This document shows, one piece after another, positions 23,134-35,600 of a stretch of DNA of 64,000 nucleotides (position 1 is its first letter; every line of letters begins with the position of its first letter). Under the pieces are notes generated by a model. It saw only the letters and a program-made list of their open reading frames with translations. It was not told the DNA's origin and ran no database searches. The position numbers were made by a program, and so were the translations under genes. Source of the stretch: Gentiana macrophylla (taxonomy: Eukaryota; Streptophyta; Magnoliopsida; Gentianales; Gentianaceae); the NCBI GenBank assembly GCA_026214975.1, contig CM047808.1:67544583-67608582 (forward strand). Direction: 5' to 3'.

Positions 23134-23751
23134 TGTAACGCCCCGCTCCCGGATACCGAACCCTTATCCGGAAGGGAACGTTCGGTGCATATAACATTAA
23201 ATAAATATAATATTATACGCCAGTCTCTACGTCGTCGTATCAAAATTAAAGCAAACGGAAGCTAAAAAGGCTCGGGAAAAACCATAAATGCTACTAGAAT
23301 AGAATACAAACCGACTAAGGGTGGAAATGAAAAGCTTATAAAAACGATACGAAGCTTACAATGTACGATGTTCTAAAAGAGTGATACAACACTTGTCTTA
23401 CAAACTTGGAATAAAAGAACAACATACTTTAGTACAACATTTATTATAAAAGAAATAAAAAGGAAGTATCGTCATGGCATGAACGTCATCAAATCGTCAT
23501 CAAACTCCTCAACGAGCTCGAGGCTAACCTTTGCTCGCCTTCTCACACCAAAAGCACACAAAACAACATATGAAATTGAGGTAAGTACAAAGTACTTAGC
23601 CAGAGGAAGAAGCCAACGTATAATCAAGTCTTACACCGAAAGGTTCATTAGTCATTATTAAATTATCTTTATGAGACCGACTCAATTCTAGGGTTCACTT
23701 CATGCTCATCAACATGTCATGAATAACTGTTTCTAGATTAACTTATCTTTG
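23134..23751. repeat. Gypsy-type LTR, first part (interrupted by E1)
   Basis: It begins TGTAACGCCCCGCTCCCGGA, a start typical of plant gypsy LTRs. At 23751 it is interrupted by element E1 and it resumes at 39271. No primer site or partner LTR is visible, so it may be a solo LTR or a fragment. Orientation is not certain. Confidence 0.6.
23747..23751. other. Target-site duplication CTTTG (left of E1)
   Basis: CTTTG at 23747-23751 and again at 39271-39275 flank E1 exactly at its TG...CA ends. This proves E1 inserted as a unit, and that the LINE within it came later. Confidence 0.9.
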
Positions 23752-24648
23752 TGTTGGTCCCTTGGAAAGGCTAACACAAGTTTAGAGGGGGGGGGGGGTG
23801 AATAAACTTGTCACCACATCGCTCCCAAAATCTGAATCTAAAACCAGATTGAGTTCAACTAAAGCTTGTGCAGAGTTAAGCTAACTCAACTGAGTATAAG
23901 TCAATACTAACTTATCCTTAGTCTAGATAACCGGCAGCAGATTAAATTAAGCCTTTAAAAAATATTAATTATCAGATGATATGTTGAATCATTTTCTTAT
24001 GTTTGCTTGAATGTGTGAACTAGATGATTATGACTATAATGCAAGTAAGTAAATGCGTAATGTAAAGAGACAAGAATTATACATTCCGTGGTGTAATCAT
24101 GTCACCCTCTCTTCCCACGTGATGCGAAGGAAAATTCCACTAGAACTTCTTTGAGATGGCCCGTTACAAAAGGTTCTAAATCGATAGTCCTTGACTAATC
24201 CCTAGCTTCACTATCTAAACACTTGTAGAACAGGTATAATGGCTGCTCTTCAATTGTTTGAAACATTGGTCCTTGGAGGGTTGAATTGCCTCTTCACCTG
24301 CTCATCACAAACACAGTCTTCCTGACTGCACTCAACTGTCCATCACACCTTCTTGGTGTTTCACAGTCTAAAACCTTTGATAAAATCAAAGTTGAGACTT
24401 GAATCAATAACTATGATTCAATTGTGATTTGAGCTTTTCTTCTAGATAAAGATTTTATGCACAGCTCTGATTTCTTCAAATGATAGATCTTGATATACTT
24501 GAATGCTAATGAACATTTGAAGAAATCTCTTGATCTTGCAATTAAGTGTTTTACAGGAATTCTCTTGATTTACTTTCCCCCATTATATGAGATTTATTGA
24601 CTTGATTGATTATTAGAATTCCGGCCCCTCTTTTCGTAAAAGAATCAA

Positions 24649-24660
24649 CCTATTTATAGG
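24649..24660 (-). promoter_or_regulatory. Putative TATA box in E1 LTR
   Basis: The minus strand reads CTATAAATAGGT. In the 5' LTR copy this stretch is damaged by a short deletion next to the LINE insertion. Confidence 0.5.
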
Positions 24661-25084
24661 GATTTATCTAACGGTCAGATTATATGAATTTGAATCCTTG
24701 TAGCCGTTAGTGGTCCTGCTTTCTTGCTTGTATGTTAATGTCAGAACAGATAGATTATCCTCCAATCATATCGTTTGTACCAGAACGGTTGAATTCTTCT
24801 TCGCTTTTACTTAATCAACGGTTCCAAAATCGATTCATCGAGAATATATTGTCGCACTCGGTTCCTAAGAGCTTTAATCGAGTTTTACTCTTCTTCAAAA
24901 CTCATTACTCTTCCTTTCATCTGATTATAATTGATCTAATCAGAGTACACCATTTTAAATCAAACAACAAAGACATCATTGTCCTTATGTGTCTTAGCTC
25001 TCCATATAAGATCTATATAGTCAATTCAGGTTATCACAGACTTGCCTGAAGTCTAACTTATATAGTCTCAACGTAGTCTTCATA

Positions 25085-25193
25085 AACTGAGTTTGAACCA
25101 TCAGTTCTTCAGTCTTCAATAACTGAGTTTGAACCGTCAGTTCTTCATTCTTGAAGAATCGAGTTTGAATCCTCAGTTCTTCAATCTTCAAAG
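25085..25193. repeat. Three 36-base tandem units with AACTGAG...CTCAGTT dyads (E1 3' LTR)
   Basis: Each unit has the form AACTGAGTTTGAACC.TCAGTT followed by CTTCAGTCTTCAAT. The two arms are inverted repeats separated by about eight bases. The array lies some 430 bases upstream of the TATA box in U3. The same three-unit array is in the 5' LTR at 38848-38957, where the arms are at least as well matched. Confidence 0.85.
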
Positions 25194-25513
25194 TAAGTCA
25201 CTAAGTATGTTCCTCGGTGAACTTACCTATTACGATCTTCTTTGATGCGCTTCGATTTTCCGATTTCTTATAGAATCTCAGTTTAACTAACTTCCAGTTT
25301 CTCGTTTTCTCAGTTCACAAACTAGAACTATTACAGTGCTTGTCTGATTTATCTTATACAAATATCAGAATCTAATAAATCCTATACATTGATATCTAGA
25401 CATCTTTTTGCTTTGCACTATAACAACTAGTTATGACACTTCATCAATGGGGTCTAAAGCAATAACTCAATAAGTGATGAATCATCATCAAAACGTAAAT
25501 TTTATTTCCAACA

Positions 25514-25535
25514 ATTTCCCCATTTTTTATGATGT
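25514..25535 (-). other. Polypurine tract of E1
   Basis: The minus strand reads ATAAAAAATGGGGAAAT directly before the 3' LTR start. E2 has AAAAAGGGGGAAAT at the same place. Confidence 0.8.
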
Positions 25536-26047
25536 CAATACCCTCCTTAAAAGAAATGCAAAAAGATAAAATAAAATAAAAAAATACAGTAAATAACACG
25601 ACGAACTGAGAAACTGAGAATTTATTGATAACTGAGTTACATAGCTGTGTAATAAAATACAACATAATGGAAAGACCTAAAAGATAGCTTCACTTTAATT
25701 AACAGTTAAACTAAATTGATTGTCATAAGCCTCAACAACATTTTTCATACCATCATTTGTTGCAGTGCTTTCGATTTCAGGGATGCTTGCCCATATGTTC
25801 CATGACTTAGAAAAATTGTGCTTGCTAAAGAAATTGCTCTTGAATAGAATTGCGAAGGTAAAAACAGATGTCCTCAGTCTTTCATTTGTGGCTGTTTTTA
25901 ATAGATTATGAACAAACTCAGGTTCAGGCTTTTCAACCTTGTCTGATGCTTTGTCTAGAATACCATCCCTTTCCCATTCTTAAGTTTGTTCCAGTAATGC
26001 ATGAGAATATTTTGCATACGTAGGAATGTTTCTAGAGATTCTTGTCT

Positions 26048-29000
26048 TCATTCTCCTTCTCTGGTTGGTAAAACTTTGAATAAGTTGTAGAGACGAAAAT
26101 CCAAGCCAAGTCTTCTCTCAGTTGGTTCTGAGTATTTAGCAATCAGCTCCATCTCATCATCAGTGAATTCTCCTCTTGATTTCTTCAATTCAGTCAGCTT
26201 ATCATCAATGTTTCTAAGTACTTGTGGCATCTCAGTTGCATGGACTTTTAAGATATCTAAACTTTCCCCCTTATTGACATCTTCTTTAACAATCAGGCTC
26301 TTGAGGTAAGTGTTTAGGTTCTGCTGAGTTGATGCCAGAATGGTTTGAGCTACAACTGAATCTTTCATGCCATTTTCCATCAGGGTCATTTTGTCAACCA
26401 GTTTATTGAGAATCCCTTCCCATCTATCTTCGGTTTCATCTCTCATTGCATCATTTTCAATGGTTGTTTTTCGAAGCTGACTCAGAGTATTTTGACAGTT
26501 GCTAGTAACGATATCCATTTTCTTTTCCAGCTCGATTCTTTCATTCTTGCTGGCTTCTAAGGATTTTAGAACTTTTCCAAACAAACTGTTATCGTCCTTC
26601 TGAATTCTTATTATCTCATTATGATAGAACTTAATGAGATCCACTTGAGTTGGTATGTCTTTTGAGGTTCCGGATTGTTGTTCACTGACTTTGCTTTTCT
26701 CAGCCTCAGTTGACTTAGTTTTCTTAAGAGCTGAGAGAACAAATTGCTTCAGTATTTCCTTGTATTCTTCAGATCTTCTCCTTTCTTCAGACTGTTTTCT
26801 AATTTCTTCCAGATTTGATTGATCAACATTTGCTGCTGGTGACATTTGCACGTTGAATTCATCATTTGATCCTTCACCAGCCATGTCAGCTTCAGTTCTT
26901 GCAATTTCTGCCACCTATTTGTCAGTAGGAGACTGATAACCTCCTTCTTCTTCTTCTTGTACATCCGATTCGGTTCTAGAGCTAGAACTTCCACTGCTTT
27001 CTTTAGAATCACTAGAATCACCATCGATGATTCGATCGATTCTAGTTTTCTTTTCATGCAAGGAGGCGAGAATCCCTTTTTGTAAGTTGGGATCTCCTTG
27101 TGAATCATTATCATCATCCTTTTTGGAATTTCCACCCGCTGTGGTTTCCTTCCAGTAACTGTTTCTGATTAATGCGTATCCACGATTTAAAAATTCATCA
27201 GTGTTGATCAGTTCAGATAGGTTGGTAATGTTGTACAGATCAAATACCCATTTCTCAGGGAACTTCCATTTCCAGTAGCTGACTTCTTTTATTGGCGATA
27301 GAACTGAATTTGCATAATTGATATTTGAGCAATCGCTCATAATCAGCTGTCATTAATTCTCCATGATCAAGTGAGGATTTAGATTGAGTAACAATTTCCT
27401 CATTTACTCTTGAGATCTCCTGAGCAACTTCCAGAGTATCTTCAGTTCTCACAACATCTTCAATTTTCATTGGGTCAGTTTTGCTGGTTTTCCCTCAGTA
27501 GTATCTGGAATGACTGATGATTCTTTTTCAATAGCTGAAACTGAGATTATCGGCTCAGTTTCCAAATCTTTGTTATTAACACTTTTTTCAACAACTTGTT
27601 CTCCAGCTGGCTCAAGTTCCAGTTCAGGAATTGGTACTTCTTTCATCGTGGATCCAGTGATTTTCTCTTCATTGACCAGCTCATCCAAGTGGATGACTTC
27701 ATTCGGTCTCGATGCTACTTCAGCTCCTTTTTCCTCAGAATGAGAAGCTGAAAATTCTTTGATTGATTCCTCAAATTCTCGTCTGGAAACAGATTTTTGA
27801 GGTGTGGATCTGGTTTTTGAAAGTAACTTCACTATGTCCATTGTTGCTTTGTTAATTAATCTTTCTTCACTATTAGAACCTTCATCGTCATGTTCAACTC
27901 TCAGGGTCTGTTCCCCCAGGGTGTCAGTTTCCTTCTGTATGTTAGCTTCAACATCTTGTTTTCTGTTGACAACTTTAGTTTCCTTCGTCATTTCAGCTTC
28001 TTGTGATTGTGTAACTGGTTCTTGAGTTGGTAAGGCTTCAGTTACAGATGCTGAAATGGGTTCGGTGGGATTGACTTCAGTTCTGACTATTTGTGCTGAT
28101 CCTTCAGCAACTGAAGTAGAGATTTTTGTTGATGAAGGTTCAACTGATTATTCAGTAACAAGATCAGATTTGTCTTTTTCAAATTCTTCTATCTTTTTCC
28201 TTCTTTCTCTTAGTTCTTCAACTTTTTCCAAAATGTCATCGCCAGATAAAATCTTCTTCGACTTCCTGCTTTTCTTCTTCTTAGGTTCACTCTAAACCTT
28301 CACTTTCCTTTTTTTCCGGATCTTTCATCTTTAACAACAATCTTTCCATCAGTAACTGATGTTTCTTTTCTCTTTGCAATTCCTAAGTAATCGAGAATTC
28401 TTTGGACCAATAATAATGCAAGAGTCTTCTTGTGATAGAATCATCCTTTCTTGACGTCAGTCTTTTTTTTGGGTGTATCAATCGATTGTGCCACTAATTG
28501 ATCAAAAATGTATCTTTGCTAGTTGAAATTTTATTCACACCAAATCACATATAATAAGTCCAATTTTGCTCCAAAAAGATTGCTAAAATTACCTGCATTT
28601 CCAATTATGCAATTTGCTAACATCTTGGTGAGAAAATTGAATTCATGTTTGAGTAGACCTGTGCTTCCGGTCTATGACACTGTAGAATTTGAACTAATTG
28701 CTATATCTTTCCATAATTTCTCTTTCTGTTCTTTAGTCAATTTAAAGGCTGACGTTCTTCCAGATTTGTCGAAGCCAAAAATTTCTGCAATTAGATCTTC
28801 AATGACCTTAATTTGTTTACCATTGACAGATGTGGTAAAAGTGTGGTGTCCTCCTCTTCTAAATCTATACTTCCAAATTCATAGAAGTCACCAATGCTTT
28901 CTAGACAGACACTCTTTAGATTGATGTTAAACACAGCCTGCAAACGTTTTTTCTGTATTTTTATTGCAATTTCCTTGGCTAGTGTATGATCAGCATATTT

Positions 29001-29057
29001 TGCATTGAATTGATCAAGTGAGATGATCATTCTAGGTTCAATATGGGTAAGAGCCAT
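26048..29057 (-). pseudogene. E1 extra ORF (Sirevirus 3' ORF), frameshifted
   Basis: The protein begins near 29057 (MALTHIEPRMIISL) and ends at 26048. The order is an N-terminal globular region with GFDKSGRTSAFKLTKEQKEK, then a long acidic, Ser/Thr-rich linker, then the motif YWKWKFPE near 27270, a Ser-rich tract, and a coiled-coil C-terminus of about 290 residues (26048-26914). At least three frame changes and a stop break it. Its place after the pol position and before the 3' LTR is that of the extra or env-like ORF of Sireviruses. The N-terminal part resembles the E2 ORF (LKLSNKGQAKVTLVPQNLDD). It may belong to the family called putative plant transposon protein. The function is unknown, and I see no signal peptide or membrane segment. 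Confidence 0.65.
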
Positions 29058-30099
29058 TGTTTTATGGATTAAATTGAAAATTTTGAAAACTTGAGGATTA
29101 TAGAAGGTAATGAAGCAGATTCAAAATTCGAGTGTAAATAATTGTAAAAGAAAATTTGAGGTTATTTATAAATGGTGGCAAGGGTAGTTGAGAATTGAGT
29201 GGGACTCGAAATGTCTTGTCATAAATATTGAGGTTACGAAAACGGAGATGGGTGGAAAATATGGATGGTTGAGATTAGAAAAGATCACGTCTTTTCCTGA
29301 CATACGTAGCTGGTATTAGTAAAATTGAGTAGGTGTGGTGTATCTCCAGCTGTACATGTTCAGTCTTGTATTTATAGTGAATTCAAAAACTCAGTTATGA
29401 ATATAACTCAGTTTTGTGAATTACACCTTTCCAGTTCTCAGTTAGTGATTTTCTCCTGCAAAACAAAATGAAGGATTTTTGGTACCCATATCTGTTTGGG
29501 TCCTAACTGATTAGTTTTAGATGATATAGTTCTATTCTTGGCCTTATACCTCTCTTGATATTTTGACTGAGTAAAGTCAGTTTTCACAAACTTTTGTTGT
29601 TTTGTCCTAACAGTTATTGGTTTGTTAGTTTGTGAAACTGAAGTGATGGTACACTCCAGTCTTCATCAGTGGGAAATAGTCTCCCTTTCCCTCTGAGTCT
29701 GTTATTCCATGAATGATCTTCATTCTTATATGAATGTGACTTGAAGGTTTTTCTAACTGATCTCTAGTCAGTTTTGTCTTTTTCAGCCTTGTGACGTTTT
29801 CTGTAAAATCTATCAGTTTGGTGCTTTCTACCAACTGATTTTACTGTTCTGTCAGTTTGTGTATTTGGCTGTGCTGAGTTTTTGTCAGTTCTAATAAATT
29901 TATCAGTTTTCTGAGTTCCTGACTATTGTGCAGTCACAAATTTCATTGCAACAGAACTTGGTCTGAACTTAGAATTTGCTGATTATCAAACCCTAAACCG
30001 TCTGTCTCCAAATGGTTTTCCGTGTTTGAATCGAACACTTGGGAATTGGATCAACTGTTGATTACGTGATGTTTATTACTTCATCGGTTCATCGATTGG
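29058..30099 (-). other. E1 linker with a surviving gag-pol junction motif
   Basis: At 29478-29504 the minus strand encodes GPKQIWVPK, which corresponds to GPKQCWVPK just ahead of the protease in E2. What follows is unrelated to pol. The deletion that removed pol therefore appears to begin just downstream of this motif. The remainder is rich in CAGTT/AACTG words and has no clear frame. Confidence 0.55.
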
Positions 30100-30778
30100 A
30101 CAAATTACCTTGGTTCCATTATTAGCCTTGATTAAATTGATCTCAGCATTCAATCTTGAAACTTCAGCTTTCAATAAATTTTTATCCTTTTTGACATTCT
30201 CATGATTATTTTGAATTACCTCTAATTATTTTATGAGTATGTCCAAGGTTTCATTGAAGTCTTCATTTCTATGATTGTTCATGGCATTGTGAGTGCTGGA
30301 TGTAGATGCGATTAACTCCTGGTGTTTGATAGGTAAATTCTCAGTTGAGGAATCTTCATCATTTAAAACTTGCATGCCTTTATCATTGATATTTGCATGT
30401 GATACTCCTAGCAGTATGATTTCCTCATCACTTTCACCTCCATAGCTCATGGGTAGAATTTCAGCAATATCTTTGGCTTTTGTGATGGGTGGATCTTCAA
30501 TGAATGTTTTAGTCGGGCTTTTCTATGTAATCGCCTACTCGCATCAACTCCTTTTCTGCTTCCTCTGAGAGATCACTTAGTGATGGAAATCCTCTGGATT
30601 CATCATCATACGTGTTGAAGTCAATATCCATGTCATTACTAAAGTGAGGTTTTGGATTTGTATGTGAGCTTGTAGTGCTGAATCTTTCAAATAATTGATC
30701 GTGAAAATCAAATACAACATTCTGCAAATAATCAGTCAGAGGGTTATTATGCCAACTTCTAATTCTATATGTATCCAT
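30100..30778 (-). pseudogene. E1 gag-like ORF without capsid or zinc knuckle
   Basis: A start at 30778 lies about 100 bases inside the primer site and opens MDTYRIRSWHNNPLTDYLQN, followed by an acidic segment. After a frame change the reading continues with GESDEEIILLGVSHA, and after another with a coiled coil (KKDKNLLKAEVSRLNAEINL) and PIDEPMK. The coiled-coil tail corresponds in place to that at 52624-52911 in E2 gag. The capsid-type domain and the CCHC box of E2 are absent. This indicates that E1 lost most of gag as well as pol. Confidence 0.6.
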
Positions 30779-30873
30779 TAAGTTTCAATTCAATGTTTTT
30801 ACAACTGATACAGTCATGGGACTTCAACAACTTGTTATAAAGATAACTTTGGATCACCTCCAAAAAGGAAGAA

Positions 30874-30887
30874 CTACTCCGATACCA
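30874..30887 (-). other. E1 primer binding site, tRNA-Met like
   Basis: The minus strand reads TGGTATCGGAGTAG, one mismatch from the TGGTATCAGAG core. It lies two bases inside the 5' LTR. Confidence 0.8.
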
Positions 30888-31790
30888 AATGTTGGTCCCT
30901 TGGAAAGGCTCACACAAGTTTAGAGGGAGGGGGTGAATAAACTTGTCACCACATCTCTCCCAAAAGATGAATCTAAAACCAGATTGAGTTCAACTAAAGC
31001 TTGTGCGGAGTTAAGCTAACTCAACTGAGTATAAGTCAATACTATCCTTAGTCTAGTTAACCGGCAGCGGATTAAACTAAGCATTTATAAAATATGAATT
31101 ATCAGATGATATGTTGAATCAGTTTTTATGTTTGCTGAATGTGTGAACTAGATGATTATGACTATAATTCAGTAAGTAAATATGTAATGTAAATAGACAA
31201 GAATTATAGAGGTTCCAGGTGGTGTAATCCTGTCAGTCCTCCCTTCCACTGTGATGCGGAGGAAAATTCCACTTGAACTTCTTTGAGATGGTCCAGTTAC
31301 AAAAAGTTCTAAAATGATAGTCCTTGACTAATCCCTAGCTTCACAATCTAAACACTTGTAGAACAGGTAGAATGGCTGCTCTTCAATTGTTTGAAACAAT
31401 GGTCCTTGGAGGGTTGAATTGCCTCTTCACCAGCTCATCACAAACACAGTCTTCCTGACTGCACTCCCATGTCCTTCACACCTTCTTGGTGTTTCACAGT
31501 CTAAAACCTTTGATAAAATCAAAGTTGAGACTTGAATCAATAACTACGATGCAATTGTGATTTGAGCTTTTCTTCTAGATAAAAGATTTTATGCACAGTT
31601 CTGATTTCTTCAAATGATAGATCTTGATGTACTTGAATGCTAATGAACACTTGAAGAAATCTCTTGATCTTGCAATTAAGTGTTTTATAGGAATTCTCTT
31701 GATTTACTTTCCCCCTTTATATGAGCTTTATTGACTTGATTGATTATTAGAATTCCGGCCCCTCTATAGGGGTTTTTTTTATTTTAAAGC

Positions 31791-32649
31791 AACTTAATTT
31801 TATTAGAAAAAAGACGAAATAAAGAGCTACAAAGTTCAGTGCCATATCCCGGCCCGCCCCAGTTTGCGTGATAGAGTGCATAGCATGGCCTCCTTAAACC
31901 CTATGTGTGGCAAACCCAGTGTAGGAAAATCCACCACATAGGGAAGAGTACTCGCTCTATGCACCCCCAAAAATCCCTATCCTATCAGTAGTTACATCAG
32001 TGGAATTCATAATAAAGTGAATGATGCTGCAGAGTGTGGTCTGCCCATGATCCTTTAGCAGCCTCCTGTGGTTTATCTTGATCCAAAGCAGCGTATAACC
32101 CGGCCTCTTGAAAATCCGACATGTCCCATCCGTAACGCGGTCAATGAAACTCATACCATAAGCTGTATCAAACACATAAGGTACAGAATGAAGCACCAGA
32201 ATAAGTATGAGCAGAACATGAAAATGTAAGTGCAACAAAAACACCTGGATTGCACCCCTAGCAATGTGGTAGGGGTGCGTCCAGTGGTTCACATCCCCTA
32301 AGCCGCTGCCATATGGAAAAGCCATGCGAGCTGCGTGGTGGTGATCTGTCCGCAACACAAGTATGCCAAGAATAAGGTAAAAAATATACAGGCTCCAGAC
32401 ATAAGTAGAAAAAGAATAAAGACACTGAATTGCACCCCAACAAAAGATGAAGGGTGTGCGTCGATCGATCGGACATCGCCGAAAATGAGTGATGGTGGCT
32501 CCCGAGTGAGTAGTGACACAACGCGTATGAGGTGGGCCGTGTATATCATCCCGAATAAGAGTCTCGAATATGCGGTGGGGCGTCGGCGTGATTGATGAAA
32601 ACCATATCATTCCGCTTCAAGGGCGGCGGCAAGCGTCCATGACCACATT
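31791..32649 (-). other. LINE 3' untranslated region
   Basis: This lies between the decayed RNase H end of ORF2 and the poly(A). The frames 31957-32610 and 32298-32549 have no recognisable domain and overlap each other, so I treat them as non-coding. Confidence 0.5.
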
Positions 32650-35600
32650 GCATTCCCTATAGGCATGCGAAATGGTATAGCGAGTGGAGCGTAGGATAGT
32701 ACATATCTCGTGACAAAGAGACACCGGGGCCAACCCCACCACTGCTCCAGATCATGCGGTAAACATAGAGAGAATCGGTTTGATATCCATTGGTCGTTTG
32801 TGTGGATGCGCATGCGAAGACCGAACAACAGGCTTTAATCTCGCGTCCATCAACGCCCCTCGTCCAAAACAGGCATGGAAAGCCATAATAAATCTTCCAA
32901 AGAAAGTCCCCGAGAATACCACCACCGTAAGCAATGCCATTCCCGACACTCGCCATCAACATTTAATTTGTCAAAGCCCATAGACGGGGCATCCATCTCG
33001 AGATAAGTCACTCTCTCGGCGGGTTCGGTTTGACCTTGAAAGGTTTGAAGAAAGGAGTTCCCGGTCAGCTCAAAAGCTTTAGCATCCAAATTCTTTCAAA
33101 GGCAAGTTGTCTAATAGCCCGCTCAATGCGTATAATTGTCTGCATTGCATGGATGGCTGAATTTCGTCATGCCAAAGACATATTCCGCTCGGCCAGATAC
33201 CCCAAAGAAGCAATGACCGGAACAATAAGCCGAAGGTCAGTAGATGCCAGAACCGAATTATACCAATATTGAAGCATAGGCACAATCCACAAGTAGGGGT
33301 AAAATGAAAGCCGAAGTGATTCATGAAGTACTTCCAGACAGAGGCGGCAAAATGGCAATCAATAAAAATATGCCGCAGGTCCTCCCCATGAGGGCACGCA
33401 AAGCACTTGGAAACAAGAGTTATACCCGTCGCCGAATGTTCGGATCCGTGGGAAGAATGTTATGCAAAGAACCTCCAAAGCAGAAGAACGAGATCTTAAG
33501 AGGATAAGATGATTCCGAGATAATCTTGTAAATATCACTAGGAGGGTGATGATTACGAATCATGTTCCAAGTAGCCCGAGTAGTGAAGCGCCCATCCGGG
33601 CTGAGCGTCCAAATAAGCTCATCATCCTTCTCACGCATGAAAGGGATAAGAGTGATCTCGTCCACGATATGACTAGGAAGGTAGAGACGGAGAAGCGGCG
33701 TATTCCACTGGTCATCAACCCAGAATTCATTGACTCTCCGAAACCGGTCTTCAGGAGGGTCTCCCAAATTAGCCGTCGTCCACCTGTCTCTCCAGAAATC
33801 TATGTTCCCCGCATTTAGCTTCCATGAAATGAACTCTTCTGCTTTGTCACGCATACTCCAAACCCTCCTTAACATCGGCGTGCCAGCCCCAGGCTCAGCG
33901 ACATCCCAGGGAGAAAGATCAACTATGTAGGTGTTATAAATGGCTTTAGCCGGATACCCTCGCTCGACGCAAATTAACCACAATTTGATAGCAAAAGTGT
34001 CAATAACATCGAAAAGGTTGCATACCCCCAAACCACCTTCCTCAACCGGAGTGCACAGCTTGTCCCATGACCGCCAGTGAATGCGATTTCCATTCGGCCC
34101 ACTATCCCATAGGAATTTATTAAAGATACGATGAAGACGGTGAATAACTTCTTTCGGTGGGGCCAGCACTTGAAGAATAAAAATGGGGATAGACGTCAAG
34201 ACATGCCTGAGGAGAATGAGTTTCCCACCAAAAGACAAAAGCCTATGTCCCCAGTGATGGAGTTTCTTTTGAACCTTATCAATTATGTCCTGGTAGAACA
34301 GGGAGCAATTCCGGCCCTGGAAAAGTGGCGCTCCTAAGTACCGGAAAGGCATGTTCTCACGCTGAAAACCCAAAACATCCCGGACCCAGCCTGCCTGAGT
34401 AGGCGTCAACTTGAGACCAATGAAAGTACTTTTGATAGAGTTAATACGTTGCCCAGACACAAGCTGATAGTGATGGAAGAGCTCTTTAAGACCCCGAAGA
34501 CCCTTCTTATTACACCGAGTGAAAAGGATCGTGTCATCAGCAAAGGCCAGATAGTGGATGCCCTTAACTTTTGATTGGAATTGCATGCCAGGATTATGAG
34601 TCATATAATCAGTAATTAACCTGCCAAAATATTCCGCCGCTAGAACAAAGAGTGCAGGGGAGAGGGGGTCGCCCTGTTTAACCCCACGAGTCGCATGAAA
34701 GGGAGAGGAGGGTACTCCATTGAGCAAGACGCAAAACCAGTTATCTGCTAGGGTCCGGAAAATGAGATCAACAGCAGGCTCTTGAAAACCAAACATCCGC
34801 AACATCTTCATTATGAAACCCCAGTTCATCCGGTCATAAGCTTTCTCCATATCTAACTTAAGCATGATGTTAGGGTTTCGGAGAGGTTTATTAACGTGTT
34901 TGCAAAGCTCCTGGGCCAGAAGAATATTGTCTGTAATGCAACGTCCAGGAACAAAGCCAGTTTGCTGATCCGCAACCAACATAGGAAGGAAGGAATTCAT
35001 ATGCGATGCGTTATAATTTTGGTTATAATTTTAGAAAAGCGAAGGCATAGGCTAATAGGCCGAAAGTCCTTCCATTTGTCATTTTACCTTCTTAGGTAAC
35101 AGAATAATAGTGGACGTGGAAAAGTATCGGGGGAAATGACCACCCAAGAAGAAGTCAGCAATAGCATTAACCAAATCCTGTTCAATGATCTTCCAGCAAA
35201 TTTTAAAGAAATGCGAAGTGTAACCATCTGGGCCTGCAGCACTATCAGAATACATAGACATCACCGTAGTATAAATCTCCTCAGCAGTCGGGGTGGCTAT
35301 CATGGGCGACTACTGCTGCGGGGATATCTCGAGGAGAGAGAAATTAATAAGAGGTGTGCCCATACCGTTTCTATCCTCGAGAGAAGAGTTGCTCATAAAA
35401 ATAGCGGAGGAAGCACGGATATCTTCCTGGTTGTCAATCCAACTACCGTCCATCGGCCTTGATTCTATGAATATAATTCTGATTCCTCTTCTGCTTGCAA
35501 ACCGCGTGAAAGTAACTACTGTTAGCATCCCCAGCTTCGATCCATTTCACAGACGACTTATGCTTAAGAAAACGAGTCTCGACCTCATTGCAACGCTTCA

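Larger units (their letters stand above)
23752..25513 (-). repeat. E1 3' LTR
   Basis: This 1762-base LTR reads TGTTGGTCCCTTGG...TTTCCAACA on the plus strand. A long G run followed by GTGAATAA lies about 40 bases from the left edge, as in E2 and in the LTR at 63122. A minus-strand TATA (CTATAAATAGG, plus 24649-24660) lies about 850 bases from the transcriptional start of the LTR sequence. Confidence 0.9.

Noticed and set aside
24732..25049. 105-residue plus-strand reading frame
   Set aside because: It lies wholly in the E1 3' LTR, has no motif, and the matching part of the other LTR does not keep it open.
27510..28295. Plus-strand Ser-rich frames (SSSSSSG-type)
   Set aside because: Antisense to the acidic, repeat-rich linker of the E1 extra ORF. 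The composition is a by-product of the other strand.
31957..32610. 217-residue minus-strand frame as a LINE accessory protein
   Set aside because: It overlaps two other frames, has no domain, and lies after the RNase H-like end of ORF2. Long chance frames are plausible in this less AT-rich stretch.
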